From contig JABDLJ010000039.1 in the NCBI GenBank assembly GCA_013003075.1, positions 1 through 64,000 on the forward strand: a stretch of 64,000 nt of DNA, read 5' to 3'. Below, in pieces: positions 35,963-42,946 of the stretch; position 1 is the stretch's first letter; the number at the start of each line of letters is the position of its first letter. The translations under genes and the position numbers were made by a program. Source of the DNA: Paracoccaceae bacterium (GTDB lineage: Bacteria; Pseudomonadota; Alphaproteobacteria; Rhodobacterales; Rhodobacteraceae). A model generated the notes under the pieces. It did no database searches. It was not told the origin of the DNA and saw only the letters and a program-made list of their open reading frames with translations.

Positions 35963-37230
35963 CGGGCCAGGTCGCTGGGCGCTGTTGAAAGGGGCTCGCT
36001 TGGGCGTACCTCGGCCTCTGCGGGGATCAGAGCGATCAGGATGCGCCCCAGGGCCGAACACAGCACCGCCCCAAGCATCAACCAGAACGGTGTGCCATCG
36101 AACAAAAGGCTGATCGGTATCGCGATGAACACCGCCAGCACGGTCGACACTGCGCCCACCACCGAAGCGGCCAGTCCGGCCAGATGGCCCATCGGCTCCA
36201 TTGCCAAGGCATTGAGATTGCCGATTGTCAGGCCAAGCATGAAAAACACACCCTGCATCCAAAGCAGAAAGAACCAGAACTCTGCCCCCTGCGGCAGAAG
36301 ATGGCTGCCAAACGCCACCGTGGCCAGGGTCGATGCGGCCAGTTGCGCAACCAACGCGCGACCAGTCACCGTGCGCATGCCAAGCCGGGCAACGATGCGC
36401 GCATTCAACAGGCTTGAGGAACCCGAGATCAGCGCAATCAGGCAGAACCAGTAGGGGAAGCTGCCGGCCGCGCCGTAGGTGATGTCGAAAATCGGTTGCA
36501 CATTGCTGATCGCGGCAAAGAGCAGCCCCATGACCGTGGCTTGCGTCAGCGTAGACAGGGCAGAGACCCGGTGGCGCATCACCTCGAACACGCCGCGCCG
36601 GAGCGTTCCGGCGTTGAAGGGCCTGCGCAAATCGGGCTCCAGCGTTTCGGGTTGGCGCAGATAGAACCACGTGGCGCCGATCAGCGCGAAAAGCACGAAG
36701 CCGGCAAAGACCCCGCGCCAGCTTGAGATCGCTATGATCCCGGTGCCGACGAGCGGCGCAAGCGCTGGCACAAGCGTGAAGACCAGCATCACGAAGGACA
36801 TGATCCGCGCCATGTCGCGGCCGGCAAAAAGATCGCGGATGATCGCCATCGCCACAACCCGCGGACCGGCCGCGCCAAGCCCCATGATGACACGCGCCGC
36901 CAGAAGCAGCTCCAGCGATTGCGAGAGCATCGATAGAAGCGCGCCGGTGATGTAGAGCCCCGCGCCGGCCAACAGAACCGGACGGCGCCCAAAGGTGTCG
37001 GACAGCGGACCTGTCAGAAGCGTGCCTATCCCCATGCCGAAGACAAAGCTCGTCACCACCAACTGGGCACGATTGGGATTGCTGGCGCTTAACTCGGCGG
37101 CAATATCCGGCAGGGTCGGCAGCATTCCGTCGATGGAAAACGCGATCGTCGCAAAGAGCATCGCCATAAGCGCGATGAATTCGGCCCTGCCGACGACCGC
37201 GCCTGCCGCCTTGTCGGGCGCAACTGTCAT
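35959..37230 (-). CDS. Bcr/CflA-type MFS multidrug efflux transporter
   Basis: A 423-residue major-facilitator protein with twelve hydrophobic segments. The loop between helices 2 and 3 reads GPLSDTFGRRPVLLAG, the family signature, and the N-terminal segment DGMLPTLPDIAAEL matches Bcr/CflA drug exporters. Its start overlaps the stop of the DsbA-family gene by four bases, so the two are co-transcribed. The substrate is unknown. Its stop overlaps that of mfd. Confidence 0.9.
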   Translation of the reverse strand: MTVAPDKAAGAVVGRAEFIALMAMLFATIAFSIDGMLPTLPDIAAELSASNPNRAQLVVTSFVFGMGIGTLLTGPLSDTFGRRPVLLAGAGLYITGALLSMLSQSLELLLAARVIMGLGAAGPRVVAMAIIRDLFAGRDMARIMSFVMLVFTLVPALAPLVGTGIIAISSWRGVFAGFVLFALIGATWFYLRQPETLEPDLRRPFNAGTLRRGVFEVMRHRVSALSTLTQATVMGLLFAAISNVQPIFDITYGAAGSFPYWFCLIALISGSSSLLNARIVARLGMRTVTGRALVAQLAASTLATVAFGSHLLPQGAEFWFFLLWMQGVFFMLGLTIGNLNALAMEPMGHLAGLAASVVGAVSTVLAVFIAIPISLLFDGTPFWLMLGAVLCSALGRILIALIPAEAEVRPSEPLSTAPSDLAR

Positions 37231-37868
37231 TCGCTGCCGGCCTGCGCCGCGATGTCGTCGAGAACCTGCGTCCAAAGCTCTGGCGGCTGCGCGCCGGGCA
37301 GCACATGGGTGTTGGCGATCACGAAGGTAGGAACCCCGGTCACGCCGCGGGCGCGCGCGTGCGCGTCACGCGTAGCGATATCCTCGCGGTCGGCATCGGA
37401 CTGCAAAAGCCGCCGGGTCATCTCGATATCGAGCCCGATCTGGCCGGCGATTTCCACAAGAACCTCGGGATCGCCGATATCGCGACCTTCGCGGAAATAG
37501 GCGGCAAACAGGAAAGAGACGGCCGCCGTCTGGCGCCCTTCAAGGCCCGCCCAATGGATCAGCCGGTGCGCATCAAGCGTGTTGGGCGTGCGTTGAATGG
37601 CTTCGAAGTTGATCTCGACCCCCGCTGCCTCGGCTGCCTCGGCGATACGGGCATATGTTTTCACGGCGTTCTCGCGCCCGCCGAACTTGGCTTCCAGATA
37701 GGCGCGCCGGTCCATGCCCTCGGCGGGCATGTCGGGGTTAAGCTGAAAGGGATGCCATTCGATATCAAAGGGATGATCAGGGTGCGCCGCAAGTGCCCGG
37801 TCCAGACTGGCTTTGCCGATCAGGCACCAGGGGCAGATCGGGTCGGACAGAATGTCGAGTTTGATCAT
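37227..37868 (-). CDS. FrnE-like DsbA-family oxidoreductase
   Basis: A 213-residue cytoplasmic thioredoxin-fold protein of the DsbA/FrnE group. The redox motif is CPWC in DILSDPICPWCLIGKASLD, and the cis-proline loop is GVTGVPTFVI. No signal peptide is present, which separates it from periplasmic DsbA. Family members act in polyketide maturation or oxidative-stress protection. It is the first gene of a two-gene operon with the exporter. Confidence 0.92.
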   Translation of the reverse strand: MIKLDILSDPICPWCLIGKASLDRALAAHPDHPFDIEWHPFQLNPDMPAEGMDRRAYLEAKFGGRENAVKTYARIAEAAEAAGVEINFEAIQRTPNTLDAHRLIHWAGLEGRQTAAVSFLFAAYFREGRDIGDPEVLVEIAGQIGLDIEMTRRLLQSDADREDIATRDAHARARGVTGVPTFVIANTHVLPGAQPPELWTQVLDDIAAQAGSE

Positions 37869-38083
37869 CTAAACTTTCCACGAAGACGCGCCGGGCCCAG
37901 GTCGTCCGACGACAAGTCAATCGCGAAAGATATGCCCCTTTAACGCGGCAAGGTCCAGATCCGGAACCTGAAAAGCGAGATCGCACTCACGAAAAGTCAA
38001 CCGAAGCGTGTGGCTGGCGATGCGAAAAAGCCAGGTTCGCGCAATCCCGGTTTTGCCTATTCGGCGGCCTGCAGGATGGGGGC

Positions 38084-38290
38084 CTACGCTTCGACCAGAC
38101 GCCAGTCATCAAGAGCTTCCAGGGCTTCGGTCTCTGTCAGATCGTGGGCCTTTGCCAAGGAGACCGCTACGACCTCTTGGCTGCCATCGGCGCCGATCAG
38201 ATCGCCCGCGTCAAGTTCGGGAAACCTGTGCGTGAGTTGCAGCACGAATTGATCCCACTGGTATTTGATGTCTGTCCAAAGCATTGCCAT
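38084..38290 (-). CDS. Small CsbD-like protein
   Basis: A 68-residue acidic protein. The pattern of W-x-D near the N-terminus, WDQFVLQLTHRFPELDAGDL and the final LTETEALEALDDWR resembles the short CsbD-type stress proteins, though the match is loose. The TAG stop is followed in frame by eight sense codons (APILQAAE) and a second TAG, an ending style common in this group of bacteria, so the stop may be recent. It starts 62 bases after the end of the aquaporin frame on the same strand. Confidence 0.65.
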   Translation of the reverse strand: MAMLWTDIKYQWDQFVLQLTHRFPELDAGDLIGADGSQEVVAVSLAKAHDLTETEALEALDDWRLVEA

Positions 38291-38352
38291 TCACCTCTCT
38301 GTGGCGTGGGACGTGGTCCGTCGCAGACTGGCCGCAAGTGGTGAATAAAGCT

Positions 38353-39002
38353 CTAATCGGGTGCAAACAGTCCGCGCGCTGCAAAAACCGCCAAGGCTGC
38401 GCCGACAAGCTGCATGACGACAAATACCGGCGCGTGCAGCGGGAAGATGCCTGCAAACGTCTCGGTCAGTGTCCGCGCAATGGTGACCGCGGGTTGGCAA
38501 AACTGGTCGACGCGGTGAACCAGTAGGCCCCGGTGATATAAAGCGCCACCAGCGCCGGCACCGCCTGGGGTCTGTGACGCAGGCCGCCAAGGATCACCAG
38601 GACAAGGCCGAAGGTGGCCACGATCTCGGACCAGCCCTGGCCAAGGCTCGACCTTTCGGTGCCGCTGAGTTGCAGGATCGGCAGATCGAACATCAGGTGC
38701 GCCGCCCAGACGCCCATGATCGCCGAAACGATCTGCGCCGCGATGTATGCAAGCGCTTCGGCCGGCGGCATCTCGCGGCGCAGAAGGAAGGCCACCGTGA
38801 CGGCCGGGTTGAAATGCGCCCCCGAGATCGGCCCGAAGATGGTGATCAGGAAGTAAAGTGCGCAGCCTGTGGCGATCGCGTTGGCCAGAAGCGCAACCGC
38901 GATGTTTCCGCCGGCAAGCGCCTGTCCCATGATGCCAGAGCCCACGACGGAGATCAGCAGGAACGCGGTGCCCAGCGCTTCGGCGGCCAGACGCTGTCTC
39001 AT
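38353..39002 (-). pseudogene. Aquaporin (arsenic-operon type), frameshifted
   Basis: A MIP-family channel gene of which the first 178 codons are open (38466-39002) with the first pore motif intact (GAHFNPAVTVAF). At the second pore motif the frame reads FANPRSPLRGH and stops. Adding one G after CCG at about 38505 restores FANPAVTIARTL and a further 40 or so sensible residues to a TAG at 38353-38355, giving a normal length near 216 residues. So there is a single-base deletion, or a base-calling error. The ATG overlaps arsC by four bases. Coupling to a thioredoxin-type arsenate reductase matches the AqpS arsenite-exit channels of rhizobial ars operons. Confidence 0.85.
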
Positions 39003-39475
39003 GAAAGTTGTCCGATCCGGTCCAGTGCGGGCTTCAGATCATCGCGGCTCATGTCTTCGAAGGGCAGAGCGCAAAGGGCGTCTGCCCGTCGCTCCAGCAC
39101 ATCGTAGGCCGCTTGAAACGCAATCTGCCATGCTTCGGGCTTCGCCGCGGCGGGATCCTCGACACCCCAATGGGCGGTGACCGGGGCGCCGGGCCAGATC
39201 GGGCAGGTCTCGGATGCGGCCGATCCGCAAACAGTGATCACCGCGTGCATCGTCGGTGCATCGGGCACCGCGAAGACGTCCCAGCTTTTGGAGGAAAGAC
39301 CGGCGGTGTCATAGCCAAGCGAGGCCAGCAGCTTCAGCGACTGGGGGTGCACTTTTCCCGACGGCTGCGAGCCGGCGGAGAATGCCGAAATGCGCCCTTC
39401 CGATTTCCGCCTCAGAAGGCATTCCAGAAGAATGGACCGCGCCGAGTTTCCGGTGCAGAGGACGAGGATATTCAT
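38999..39475 (-). CDS. arsC: Arsenate reductase, low-MW phosphatase type
   Basis: A 158-residue protein with the low-molecular-weight phosphatase P-loop LCTGNSARS (Cys7). Two further cysteines, in ITVCGSAASETCPIWPG, sit where thioredoxin-coupled arsenate reductases have their resolving pair. It should reduce arsenate to arsenite by a three-cysteine relay. The following aquaporin gene would let arsenite out. No arsR regulator gene is adjacent, unlike most ars operons. Confidence 0.9.
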   Translation of the reverse strand: MNILVLCTGNSARSILLECLLRRKSEGRISAFSAGSQPSGKVHPQSLKLLASLGYDTAGLSSKSWDVFAVPDAPTMHAVITVCGSAASETCPIWPGAPVTAHWGVEDPAAAKPEAWQIAFQAAYDVLERRADALCALPFEDMSRDDLKPALDRIGQLS

Positions 39476-39534
39476 GGGGTTTCTCTAGGCAGGATTTGGA
39501 ACAGCCACATGACTGCTGCGTGACCGGCGGCGCT

Positions 39535-39562
39535 GCGGGCCCGGCACCTGGTGCGGGCCCGC
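39535..39562. terminator. GC-rich hairpin between entericidin-like gene and arsC
   Basis: GCGGGCCC (39535-39542) pairs with GGGCCCGC (39555-39562), and the inner GCACC/GGTGC extends the stem with one bulged G. No T run follows on either strand, so it may be a stabilising 3' structure or an inefficient stop for the peptide-binding protein/entericidin transcript. Confidence 0.5.
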
Positions 39563-39567
39563 GCTGA

Positions 39568-39681
39568 TCACAGGGCGCTCTGGACGGCCCGCGCACCGCT
39601 CGATACATCGCGGCCCAGACCTTCGACCGTCTCGCATGCCGCAAGACCAAGCAGAAGGCAGACCAGCACAACGTATTTCAT
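39568..39681 (-). CDS. Entericidin-like small lipoprotein
   Basis: A 37-residue reading frame translating to a basic start, a hydrophobic stretch, the lipobox LGLAAC (Cys16) and the tail ETVEGLGRDVSSGARAVQ, which closely matches the entericidin A/B family (C-x-T-x-x-G-x-G-x-D). Entericidins are tiny envelope lipoproteins linked to stress and lysis. The ribosome site GAGGAG lies inside the last two codons of the upstream peptide-binding protein gene, and the ATG is three bases after that gene's stop, so translation is coupled. Confidence 0.85.
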   Translation of the reverse strand: MKYVVLVCLLLGLAACETVEGLGRDVSSGARAVQSAL

Positions 39682-39684
39682 GGC

Positions 39685-41511
39685 TTACTCCTCATACCAC
39701 CAGACATCGGGCTGAAACCCGATCCAGTCTCCGTAGACCGGCAGGGTTTCGGGGTATTTCAGTTCTTTTGCATGGGCAAGACGCGAGACGGGATTATGCC
39801 AAACCGGGATGACATAGCGGCCAGAAGTCAACACCCGGTCGAGCGCGCGGGTGGCGGCGATGAAATCCTCACGGCTGCGCGCGTTCAGCATCGCGTCGAT
39901 CATCGCCTCGATGGCGCCCGACTTGGCGCCCATCCAGTTGCGCGAGCCCGGCGTGTCTGCCGCCTCGATGCCCCAGTAAAGCCGTTGCTCGTTGCCCGGC
40001 GACAGCGACAGACCGCGCGTGTACCAGGCCATATCGAATTCGAAATTCGTGGTGCGCTCCTTGTATTGCGCGTTGTCGACGGTGGTGACGGTCGGGGTGA
40101 TGCCAAGCCGCGCCAGCGCGCCGCTATAGATGTCGATGATCTGCTGCGGCTCGTTGGCGCCCTGGCTGAGCACGATCTCGAAGGTCAGGGGCGCGCCGGA
40201 TGCGTTCTTCATCGCGCCGTCCTGAACGCTCCAGCCGGCCGCTTCGAGCAGCGCCAGGGCGCGGCGGATGCCGGCGCGGTTACGCTCTGATCCATCCGAG
40301 ACGGGCAGGGCGTACCCTTCAAGCGCGCCCGGCGGCAGATCCGAGCCGAAGGGTTCCAGAAGCGCGCGCACGCGGGGATTTGCCGGGCCGTCTTGCATGC
40401 CCAGGATCGAGTTCGAGAAATAGGACGCGATGCGCGGACTTTCATCGCCGTTAAGTGTCTGATTGACAAACTCGAAATTGAACGCTTCGATCATCGCCTG
40501 GCGGACGCGCCAATCGGCGAAAAGCGGATTGCGGGTGTTCATCACGAGGCCGGTGATGCCGGTCGGACGCTGATGCGGGATCAGCGATTTGACCACATCG
40601 CCCGATTGCACCGCCGGGAAGGCGTATTGCTCGTTCCACTTGGCCACGTTGGTCTCGCGCATCGTGGTCAGGATGCCGGCCTTGAACGCCTCGAAGAGCA
40701 CGGTGCCGTCGCCGAAGAACTCCATGCGGATCTCGCCCAGATTGTTGGTGCCGCGGCGGAAGGGCAGATCGTTACCCCAATAGTCCGGGTCGCGCCGCAA
40801 AGACACGAAACGGCCCGCCTCGAAATCGTCGATCACGTAGGGCGCCGTCGAGATCGGGATGATGTCGATACCGCTTTCGGCGAAATCGCGGCCCTCCCAC
40901 TGCGCCTTTTTCAGGATCGGGCGCAGACCCATGATCAGGGCAAGCTCGCGGTTGGGCTCGTTGAAGGTGAAGCGCACGCGCCGCTCGCCGGTGATCTCGG
41001 CTTTCCCGACCTTGTCCCAGGTGCTGTGATAGCGCGGGTGACCGACGGTGCCGAGCGTCTCGTAGGACCACAAGACATCCTCGGCCGTCACCGGGCTGCC
41101 ATCGGAGAATCGGGCCTCGGGGCGGAGGGTGAATTCGACCCAGGTGCGCTCTGGATCGGTCTCGACCGATTCGGCCAGAAGGCCGTAAAGCGTGAACGGC
41201 TCGTCCCAGCTTCTTCCCATGAGACTTTCATAGTTCAGAAATCGTAACTGCCAGGGCACACGGCCTTTGAGGATGTGGGGATTGAGCGAGTCGAAGCTGC
41301 CGACCTCTCCCTGAACGATGCGCCCGCCCCTGGGCGCGTTCGGGTTGGCATAGGGCAAGGACACAAAATCCGGTGGCAGTTGAGGCTCGCCATACATAGC
41401 GATGCCATGTTTGGGCTCGCCCGCGGCGGCAAGCGGCGCGCCGATCAGGGCGGCGGCAAGCATCGGGGCGCTCAAAATGCGGTGAAGCGTGGCGAAAAAC
41501 TCTGTGCTCAT
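39685..41511 (-). CDS. Extracellular peptide-binding protein (SBP family 5)
   Basis: A 608-residue periplasmic solute-binding protein of the oligopeptide/dipeptide type, closest in style to YejA (RFLNYESLMGRSWDEPFTLYGLLAESVE, then FTLRPEARFSDGSPVTAEDVLWSYETL). An N-terminal signal peptide ends near AAAG (residue 31). Partner permease and ATPase genes are not adjacent, so it either serves a transporter encoded elsewhere or is an orphan. The entericidin-like gene is translationally coupled downstream. Confidence 0.92.
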   Translation of the reverse strand: MSTEFFATLHRILSAPMLAAALIGAPLAAAGEPKHGIAMYGEPQLPPDFVSLPYANPNAPRGGRIVQGEVGSFDSLNPHILKGRVPWQLRFLNYESLMGRSWDEPFTLYGLLAESVETDPERTWVEFTLRPEARFSDGSPVTAEDVLWSYETLGTVGHPRYHSTWDKVGKAEITGERRVRFTFNEPNRELALIMGLRPILKKAQWEGRDFAESGIDIIPISTAPYVIDDFEAGRFVSLRRDPDYWGNDLPFRRGTNNLGEIRMEFFGDGTVLFEAFKAGILTTMRETNVAKWNEQYAFPAVQSGDVVKSLIPHQRPTGITGLVMNTRNPLFADWRVRQAMIEAFNFEFVNQTLNGDESPRIASYFSNSILGMQDGPANPRVRALLEPFGSDLPPGALEGYALPVSDGSERNRAGIRRALALLEAAGWSVQDGAMKNASGAPLTFEIVLSQGANEPQQIIDIYSGALARLGITPTVTTVDNAQYKERTTNFEFDMAWYTRGLSLSPGNEQRLYWGIEAADTPGSRNWMGAKSGAIEAMIDAMLNARSREDFIAATRALDRVLTSGRYVIPVWHNPVSRLAHAKELKYPETLPVYGDWIGFQPDVWWYEE

Positions 41512-41590
41512 TTCGGCAACAATTCCTCTGCTCTCTTTATAGCCTGGCTCGCAGCCTAGAGAGGGACATGAGCCTTTTCAAACTTTTAGC

Positions 41591-41619
41591 TTGGCCGACG
41601 GCGGAGCATTGCGTATAAA
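41591..41619 (+). promoter_or_regulatory. Promoter for candidate small RNA
   Basis: TTGGCC at 41591-41596 and TATAAA at 41614-41619 with exactly 17 bases between them. The expected start is near 41626. No open frame follows before the terminator. Confidence 0.6.
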
Positions 41620-41625
41620 GGTATC

Positions 41626-41701
41626 ACTGCTCGATAGGTTTCTTGCCTGTATGAAACCTGCCTCAATAACTTGCGCCCGCCTCGTGCGGGCGCTTTTTTT
41701 T
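41626..41701 (+). ncRNA. Candidate trans-acting small RNA
   Basis: About 76 bases between a good promoter and a strong intrinsic terminator, with no ribosome site or usable reading frame. A first hairpin pairs AGGTTTC (41636-41642) with GAAACCT (41653-41659) around a ten-base loop. A single-stranded stretch follows (CTCAATAACTT region), then the terminator hairpin with eight T. This hairpin, linker, terminator plan is typical of Hfq-bound small RNAs. It lies between the divergent peptide-binding protein gene and bdhA. The 5' end is inferred from the promoter. Confidence 0.6.
41673..41701 (+). terminator. Intrinsic terminator of candidate small RNA
   Basis: GCGCCCGC (41673-41680), loop CTCGT, GCGGGCGC (41686-41693), then eight T (41694-41701). 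It is the strongest T run in the window, yet no coding gene precedes it on this strand. Confidence 0.9.
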
Positions 41702-41759
41702 GGGCCGGTGGATTGCGCGATCCCTTGTCTGTCACGGCCACGAGGCGCTGCAGGCGCCA

Positions 41760-41803
41760 GTCTGCATCCGGTCTGCATCCTGTCTGCATCCTGTTTGCGC
41801 CGT
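41760..41803. repeat. Tandem 11-base direct repeats
   Basis: Three head-to-tail copies of GTCTGCATCC(T/G) at 41760, 41771 and 41782, and a degenerate fourth (GTTTGCGCCGT) at 41793. The one-helical-turn period puts all copies on the same DNA face. They lie about 190 bases upstream of bdhA. An adjacent imperfect palindrome GGCGCTGCAGGCGCC is at 41744-41758. Confidence 0.75.
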
Positions 41804-41989
41804 GGTTGCGTCGTGGATGCCTTTTGGCTGCTCTCACCGCACACAGATATCGAATCGGTTAACAAACTCTTAACTCCGATCCTCGCTGCGGTCCGCAGGT
41901 GCGGCCCTGTTTGACTGTCTCTCGCGCTTGCAGCATTGTCACGCTAGGTGCGCTGCGTGCGCGAAATCATCGCAAATTGGAGACCGTGC

Positions 41990-42763
41990 ATGAGCCTGAA
42001 GGGAAAAACCGCCGTCATCACCGGGTCGAATTCCGGCATCGGGCTGGGCGTCGCTTGGGAACTGGCACGCGCCGGCGCCAATGTGGTGCTGAACTCGTTC
42101 ACCGATCGCGACGAGGACCAAGCGCTGGCGAGCGAGATCGCGTCGAAGACCGGCGTCACGGCGCGTTACATCAAGGCCGACATGTCGCGCGGCGACGAAT
42201 GCCGGATGCTGATCGAGCGGGCCGGGGCCTGCGATATCCTGGTCAATAACGCCGGCATCCAGCATGTCGCCGCGATCGAGGAGTTTCCGGCCGACAAGTG
42301 GGACGCGGTGATCGCCATCAACCTGTCATCGGCCTTCCATACCACCGCGGCCGCGCTGCCGATGATGCGCGTTGCCGGCTGGGGGCGGGTGGTCAACATC
42401 GCCTCGGCGCACGGGCTGACCGCCTCGCCGTACAAATCGGCCTATATCGCGGCCAAGCACGGCATCGTGGGACTGACCAAGACGGTCGCGCTGGAGACCG
42501 CCGAGGATCCGATCACGGCCAACGCGATCTGCCCCGGTTACGTCCTGACGCCGCTGGTCGAAAAGCAGATCCCCGACACGATGCGAAAATACGACATGAG
42601 CCGCGAGGATGTGATCCGCAACGTGCTGCTGGAGCGGCAGCCCTCCAAGCAGTTCGCCACGGTCGAGCAGTTGGGCGGCACGACGGTCTTTTTGTGTTCG
42701 GATGCCGCCGAGCAGATTACCGGCACCACGATCAGCGTCGATGGCGGCTGGACGGCGCTGTGA
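41990..42763 (+). CDS. bdhA: 3-hydroxybutyrate dehydrogenase
   Basis: A 257-residue short-chain dehydrogenase closely matching D-3-hydroxybutyrate dehydrogenases. The cofactor loop is TGSNSGIG, followed by NNAGIQHVAAIEEFP, the catalytic Tyr-Lys pair in YIAAKHG, and the substrate region ICPGYVLTPLVEKQIPD. It interconverts 3-hydroxybutyrate and acetoacetate in polyhydroxybutyrate use. The start is the ATG with GGAGA upstream; an in-frame ATG 14 codons earlier gives a non-family extension. A patatin-like gene follows on the same strand. Confidence 0.93.
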   Translation: MSLKGKTAVITGSNSGIGLGVAWELARAGANVVLNSFTDRDEDQALASEIASKTGVTARYIKADMSRGDECRMLIERAGACDILVNNAGIQHVAAIEEFPADKWDAVIAINLSSAFHTTAAALPMMRVAGWGRVVNIASAHGLTASPYKSAYIAAKHGIVGLTKTVALETAEDPITANAICPGYVLTPLVEKQIPDTMRKYDMSREDVIRNVLLERQPSKQFATVEQLGGTTVFLCSDAAEQITGTTISVDGGWTAL

Positions 42764-42790
42764 GCTCACGCGCGCACGCGGTCGGCCCGA

Positions 42791-42908
42791 TCGTGCGGCA
42801 GGCCGCACGAGAGGCAAGGACCATGCGGGGGCAGCGCCCCCGCGCCGCAGGATGGCCGGCCGGTGCGGGCCTCCTTGCGGGCCGGCGTCCGTGGGGGCCA
42901 GCCCCCAC
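42791..42908. repeat. Cluster of three perfect hairpins
   Basis: Three inverted repeats in the bdhA-patatin gap: TCGTGCGG/CCGCACGA (42791-42810), GCGGGGGC/GCCCCCGC (42825-42843) and GTGGGGGC/GCCCCCAC (42891-42908). They have short loops and no T runs. They sit immediately before copy C of the dispersed motif. Confidence 0.7.
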
Positions 42909-42915
42909 ACCCCCG

Positions 42916-42936
42916 AGGTATTTTCGGCCAGATGAA
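42916..42936. repeat. Dispersed intergenic motif, copy C (inverted)
   Basis: AGGTATTTTCGGCC then AGATGAA; its reverse complement differs from copy A at three of 21 positions. It contains an ATG (42932) that is in frame with the patatin gene. Confidence 0.7.
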
Positions 42937-42946
42937 GGGCCGGCGC

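Noticed and set aside
34523-37306. A 927-codon open frame on the minus strand across mfd and the exporter gene
   Set aside because: It is antisense to the well-conserved mfd coding sequence and out of frame with the real exporter. Its protein is Arg/His/Gln-rich with no family pattern, as expected for GC-rich shadow frames.
41578-41865. Minus-strand frames over the candidate small RNA and tandem repeats
   Set aside because: The repeats create an artificial repeated peptide, and no start site or conserved motif supports translation.
41948-41989. Earlier ATG for bdhA
   Set aside because: The 14 extra residues do not fit the short-chain dehydrogenase start, and the ATG at 41990 has its own GGAGA.
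42932-42946. ATG at 42932 as start of the patatin gene
   Set aside because: This ATG lies inside the dispersed 21-base motif, and the GTG at 42947 has a well-spaced AAGGG.
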